From Roseovarius sp. ZX-A-9 (GTDB lineage Bacteria; Pseudomonadota; Alphaproteobacteria; Rhodobacterales; Rhodobacteraceae): a stretch of 42,567 nucleotides of DNA. Below are positions 39,938 through 42,567 of the stretch, one piece after another. A program made the position numbers and the translations under genes. The stretch spans positions 1 to 42,567 of the forward strand of contig NZ_JAPWHW010000029.1 of the NCBI RefSeq assembly GCF_028369135.1, in the 5' to 3' direction. The notes beneath the pieces are model-generated. The model ran no database searches and was not told where the DNA came from. It saw only the letters and a list, made by a program, of their open reading frames with translations. The stretch's first letter is position 1. The number at the start of each line of letters is the position of its first letter.

Positions 39938-41212
39938 ATGACGACCCTGCTTCGCATTGACGCCAGCGCTCAACAGCAAGACCGTTCCCTGACGCGCATG
40001 CTGACAACGCTGTTCACAACCGAATTTCTGCACGCCAATCCGGACGCAAAGGTGATTGTCCGCGATATCGGGCAGGACCCGGTTCCGGCGATTGATCACC
40101 GCTTTATCCACGCAGCCTTTACCCCGCCCGAAGAACGCGAAGACTGGATGACCGACCGGCTGGCACTTTCCGATGCGCTGATCGACGAGGTGGTGGCTGC
40201 GGATATCATCGTAATGGGCGCTCCGATGTACAATTACGGGATGCCTGCCGCGTTGAAAGGTTGGATTGATCACATTGCAAGGATTGGCAGGACCTTCTCG
40301 TTTGATCTGGCGCGCGGCGATTTCCCGATCGAACCGATCCTGAAGGGCAAGCACCTGGTCGTGCTATCGTCACGTGGCGAGTTCGGATTTCAACCCGGCG
40401 GGCCACGGGCGCACTTGAACGCACTGGACCCCGCAATTGCCGCCTGCGCCCATTACTTCGGCGTCGACACTGCGAACATCCAGACGATCGCCATTGAATA
40501 TCAGGAATTCAAGGACGCACGGCATGACCGTTCGGTCACCGCCGCTAAAGACGCGACGCGCGCACTGGCACAGCAGTTTGCCAGGTCTGCCAAACAAACG
40601 ATTTCTCACCTGACTGACCAATCCAGAAACAAGGACAAAACAATGAAAGATTTTCCGACGCATACGCTCGATTCCGCTCCCGCAGACGCGAAACCGATCC
40701 TGCAGGCCGCCCTGAAAGGGTACGGCTTTATGCCAAACCTATACGCCACCATGGCGGAAGCACCGACCATCCTTGAGGGCTACACAACTCTGTCGGCCAT
40801 TTTCAGCAAAACGGATCTGTCGGAGACTGAGCGTCAGATCATCCTGATGACCAACAACCGACTGAACGGCTGCAAATACTGCATGGCTGCACATACCACG
40901 CTGTCGCAAATGGGCGGGGTGCCGGACGATGTCATCACGGCGCTGCGCAATGATACCCCCATCGCGGACCGCAAGCTGGAAGCCCTGCGCCAGTTTGCGG
41001 TTGTAATCAACGAAAGCCGTGGGTGGCCCACAGACGCGCAGATCGAACATTTTCTGCAGGCCGGGTACACCCGACAAACCGTGCTAGAGGTTATTCTTGG
41101 CACGGCGCTGAAAACCCTGTCGAACTACACCAACCATATTGCTGAAACGGATCTGGACCCGGCATTCGTGGCCAATGCGTGGCCCGCGTCCTCTGCGCAG
41201 GCAGCGGAATAA
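39938..41212 (+). CDS. Azoreductase (AzoR)-carboxymuconolactone decarboxylase/AhpD-like fusion
   Basis: 424-aa two-domain protein. Residues ~1-200 are an FMN-dependent NAD(P)H azoreductase: LLRIDASAQQQDRSLTRML, MGAPMYNYGMPAALKGWID and VLSSRGEFGFQPGGPR. Residues ~232-424 are an AhpD/CMD-like peroxidase-type domain with the CxxC...H site NGCKYCMAAHTTLSQMGG. An internal ATG (40643) has AAGGAC 11 nt upstream, as if the second domain were once a separate gene; there is no stop between. ATG 39938 (AAAGGAG upstream) is preferred to an earlier start. The likely role is quinone or peroxide/organic-radical detoxification. Confidence 0.83.
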   Translation: MTTLLRIDASAQQQDRSLTRMLTTLFTTEFLHANPDAKVIVRDIGQDPVPAIDHRFIHAAFTPPEEREDWMTDRLALSDALIDEVVAADIIVMGAPMYNYGMPAALKGWIDHIARIGRTFSFDLARGDFPIEPILKGKHLVVLSSRGEFGFQPGGPRAHLNALDPAIAACAHYFGVDTANIQTIAIEYQEFKDARHDRSVTAAKDATRALAQQFARSAKQTISHLTDQSRNKDKTMKDFPTHTLDSAPADAKPILQAALKGYGFMPNLYATMAEAPTILEGYTTLSAIFSKTDLSETERQIILMTNNRLNGCKYCMAAHTTLSQMGGVPDDVITALRNDTPIADRKLEALRQFAVVINESRGWPTDAQIEHFLQAGYTRQTVLEVILGTALKTLSNYTNHIAETDLDPAFVANAWPASSAQAAE

Positions 41213-41248
41213 CCTTCCGCGACGAACCTGAAATCAAAGAAAGGAAAC

Positions 41249-41292
41249 GGGGCAACGGCACCGACACAATGTCGCTGTTGCCCCGACTTTTT
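41249..41292 (+). terminator. Rho-independent terminator after the azoreductase fusion gene
   Basis: GGGGCAACGGC (41249-41259) pairs with GCTGTTGCCCC (41274-41284) through 10 of 11 positions, and a T-rich ACTTTTT follows. It stands 37 bp after the stop codon. Confidence 0.7.
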
Positions 41293-41319
41293 GACGGGAC
41301 CGGCGAAAAAGACTGCCTT

Positions 41320-41391
41320 TTGAATGATGGTTTCACACGATTTCGGACCTTCGTGCATGTTGCAGCATTAGGCAGTTTGGGCTCTCCGGTA
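41320..41391 (+). pseudogene. N-terminal stub of a LysR-type regulator, cut by IS5
   Basis: The frame reads FRTFVHVAALGSLGSP, which resembles the first helix and turn of LysR regulators (LRTFVxVAxxGSLSAAA). It stops at the left end of the IS5 element (41392), and no continuation is visible past its right end. Short length keeps confidence low. Confidence 0.35.
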
Positions 41392-42490
41392 GGCCTTGTT
41401 GCAGGGATCGTCCCACCGCTGATATCGATGCGGTCAGTACCCTTCAGGATGTTGTAGATGCCGCACAAATTCAATGCCGCTCGTCGTGACAAGATCCCCA
41501 AGCAAATACATCGGGTGACCAACTGGACTGAGTACAACGAGGCTCTGCGGTGGCGCGGTGACCTGACGGTTTGGATCAGCGAAGAGGCACTTGCCCTGTG
41601 GTCGGCACCGCGCCGAACCACGCGCGGCGGTCAGCCGCACTACTCTGATTTGGCGATTGAGATGTGCCTGACGCTGGGCCTGGTCTTCAAGCAGCCGCTG
41701 CGCCAAACCCAAGGCTTGATGCGCTCCATTGCGAGGCTGCTGGAGGTTGAGATCGCAGTGCCTGACTTTTCCACCCTGTCGCGCCGGGGCAATGGGCTGA
41801 CGTTGCGCACAAAGCCGGCACCCAGGAGCGACAAACCAGTGCAACTGATTGTGGACAGCACCGGTCTGAAGATCTTTGGCGAGGGCGAATGGCTTAAGAA
41901 AAAACATAAAACAAAGCGCAAACGGCGCTCTTGGCGGAAGCTCCACCTCGGTCTCGATCTTGTCAGCGGCGAGATCGTCTGCTCTGATCTCACCAAGGAT
42001 GACGTCGGTGATCCAACGGCGCTGCCAGATCTCCTGGATCAAGTCGCCGGGCCAGTCTCTCACTTTCTGGCAGACGGCGCTTACGACGGAGACCCAACAT
42101 CTGATTTGCTTGCCGCTACGTTCGGATCGCTGATCGAGGTGACGATCCCACCTCCCAAAAACGCGATCCTGAACCCTGAAGCGGCCGAAGATCCGACGGC
42201 ACGTGACTGCCACATCGCCGAGATCTCAGCCCGTGGGCGAATGGCCTGGCAGAAGGCCACTGGCTACAATCAACGCAGCCGAGGTGAAACTCTCATGGGC
42301 CGCTGGAAGGCAGTCATTGGGCCCAAGCTAAAGGCGCGCAACTTCAAAAATCAGAAAACAGAAGCCAAGATTGGCGTCCGAGTTCTCAATCGAATGACCG
42401 GACTTGGCCGCCCAAGTTTTGAACGCACCGCCTGAAATCCGTTTCGGGTAGGGCGCGTTCCGAGCGGATTATGATCTGTGCAACACGGCC
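41392..42490 (+). mobile_element. IS5-family (IS903-type) insertion sequence
   Basis: A 1.1-kb unit with 18-bp imperfect inverted repeats (15 of 18): GGCCTTGTTGCAGGGATC at 41392-41409 and, on the other strand, GGCCGTGTTGCACAGATC at 42473-42490. One transposase gene lies inside. No 9-bp target duplication is seen at the ends. Confidence 0.78.
41458..42435 (+). CDS. IS5-family (IS903 group) transposase
   Basis: Intact 325-aa transposase. The N-terminus MPHKFNAARRDKIPKQ and the middle RRTTRGGQPHYSDLAIE are IS903-like. The DDE triad is visible as Asp in LIVDSTGLKIFGEGEW, Asp in HFLADGAYDGD, and Glu in GYNQRSRGETLMGRWK. Confidence 0.93.
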   Translation: MPHKFNAARRDKIPKQIHRVTNWTEYNEALRWRGDLTVWISEEALALWSAPRRTTRGGQPHYSDLAIEMCLTLGLVFKQPLRQTQGLMRSIARLLEVEIAVPDFSTLSRRGNGLTLRTKPAPRSDKPVQLIVDSTGLKIFGEGEWLKKKHKTKRKRRSWRKLHLGLDLVSGEIVCSDLTKDDVGDPTALPDLLDQVAGPVSHFLADGAYDGDPTSDLLAATFGSLIEVTIPPPKNAILNPEAAEDPTARDCHIAEISARGRMAWQKATGYNQRSRGETLMGRWKAVIGPKLKARNFKNQKTEAKIGVRVLNRMTGLGRPSFERTA

Positions 42491-42567
42491 GCCTGGAGGG
42501 CTTTTTTTATGTGTCAAACCGAGACTGCGGAGGGTGCGCCAGACCGACACGCGATGGATCGTCATTT
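42491..42567. other. Right edge of the window
   Basis: 77 bases past the IS5 right end. A T-run follows a GC-rich stretch (42491-42510). No gene or repeat recognised. Confidence 0.3.

Noticed and set aside
1..42567. tRNA, rRNA or riboswitch genes
   Set aside because: No cloverleaf, rRNA segment or known riboswitch core was recognised by eye; a covariance-model scan was not possible.

Overview
The window looks like part of a large plasmid or chromid of a marine-type alphaproteobacterium of the Rhodobacteraceae (roseobacter-like). This rests on a Rep_3-type initiator beside iteron-like repeats, a parAB partition locus with two candidate parS palindromes, a parDE addiction pair, a DUF1403/ScpB-like pair, a TRAP transporter, betaine-type genes, and IS families typical of that group (IS1634, IS6, IS5, IS630). 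All identifications come from reading motifs; no database search was run.

Layout. (1) 1-10.8 kb is a quaternary-amine/betaine module. It holds a glycine betaine-type ABC transporter (substrate-binding protein, ATPase, permease), an aldA-like aldehyde dehydrogenase, and an operon of mttB-like methyltransferase, DMGDH-like flavin oxidoreductase and a GlxA/GbdR-like regulator, with a divergent IclR regulator. A shared 28-bp motif precedes both the transporter and aldA. (2) 11.0-13.7 kb holds an IS1634-family and an IS6-family element. (3) 13.7-21.4 kb is the plasmid backbone: rep, iteron/AT-rich putative origin, parA-parB, parD-parE, a tyrosine recombinase with a core-site-like inverted repeat beside its start codon, and the DUF1403-scpB pair.

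(4) 21.4-29.6 kb is the most interesting part: seven genes on the minus strand, tightly packed or overlapping at most junctions. In transcription order they encode a sigma-70-like factor, an XRE-like protein, an ImmA/IrrE-UvrD helicase with a Cas4/AddB-like Fe-S C-terminus, a ubiquitin-like/E2 fusion, a JAB/E1 fusion, a small Cys-rich DUF6527-type protein and a CoiA-like nuclease. I read this as a candidate composite defence system that joins ubiquitin-like conjugation chemistry to a peptidase-helicase. (5) 29.7-31.4 kb is an AbiEi/AbiEii-type toxin-antitoxin pair, divergent from that operon, so the two together form a small defence island.

(6) 31.4-32.6 kb is IS scar tissue: an inverted pair of IS6-like 5' ends, an IS630 tail cut exactly at the end of an IS6 element, and that element. 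(7) 32.6-41.2 kb is a metabolic module: a DctPQM TRAP transporter divergent from a DUF1348/PPOX/AraC-regulator group, followed by an exported isochorismatase-like hydrolase, a YHS-domain protein and an azoreductase-AhpD-like fusion. Two copies of a 41-bp direct-repeat motif lie before dctP/DUF1348 and after the AraC gene, and look like that regulator's operators. (8) 41.3-42.5 kb is a LysR-like stub cut by an IS5-family element. IS copies separate most modules, which suggests mosaic assembly.
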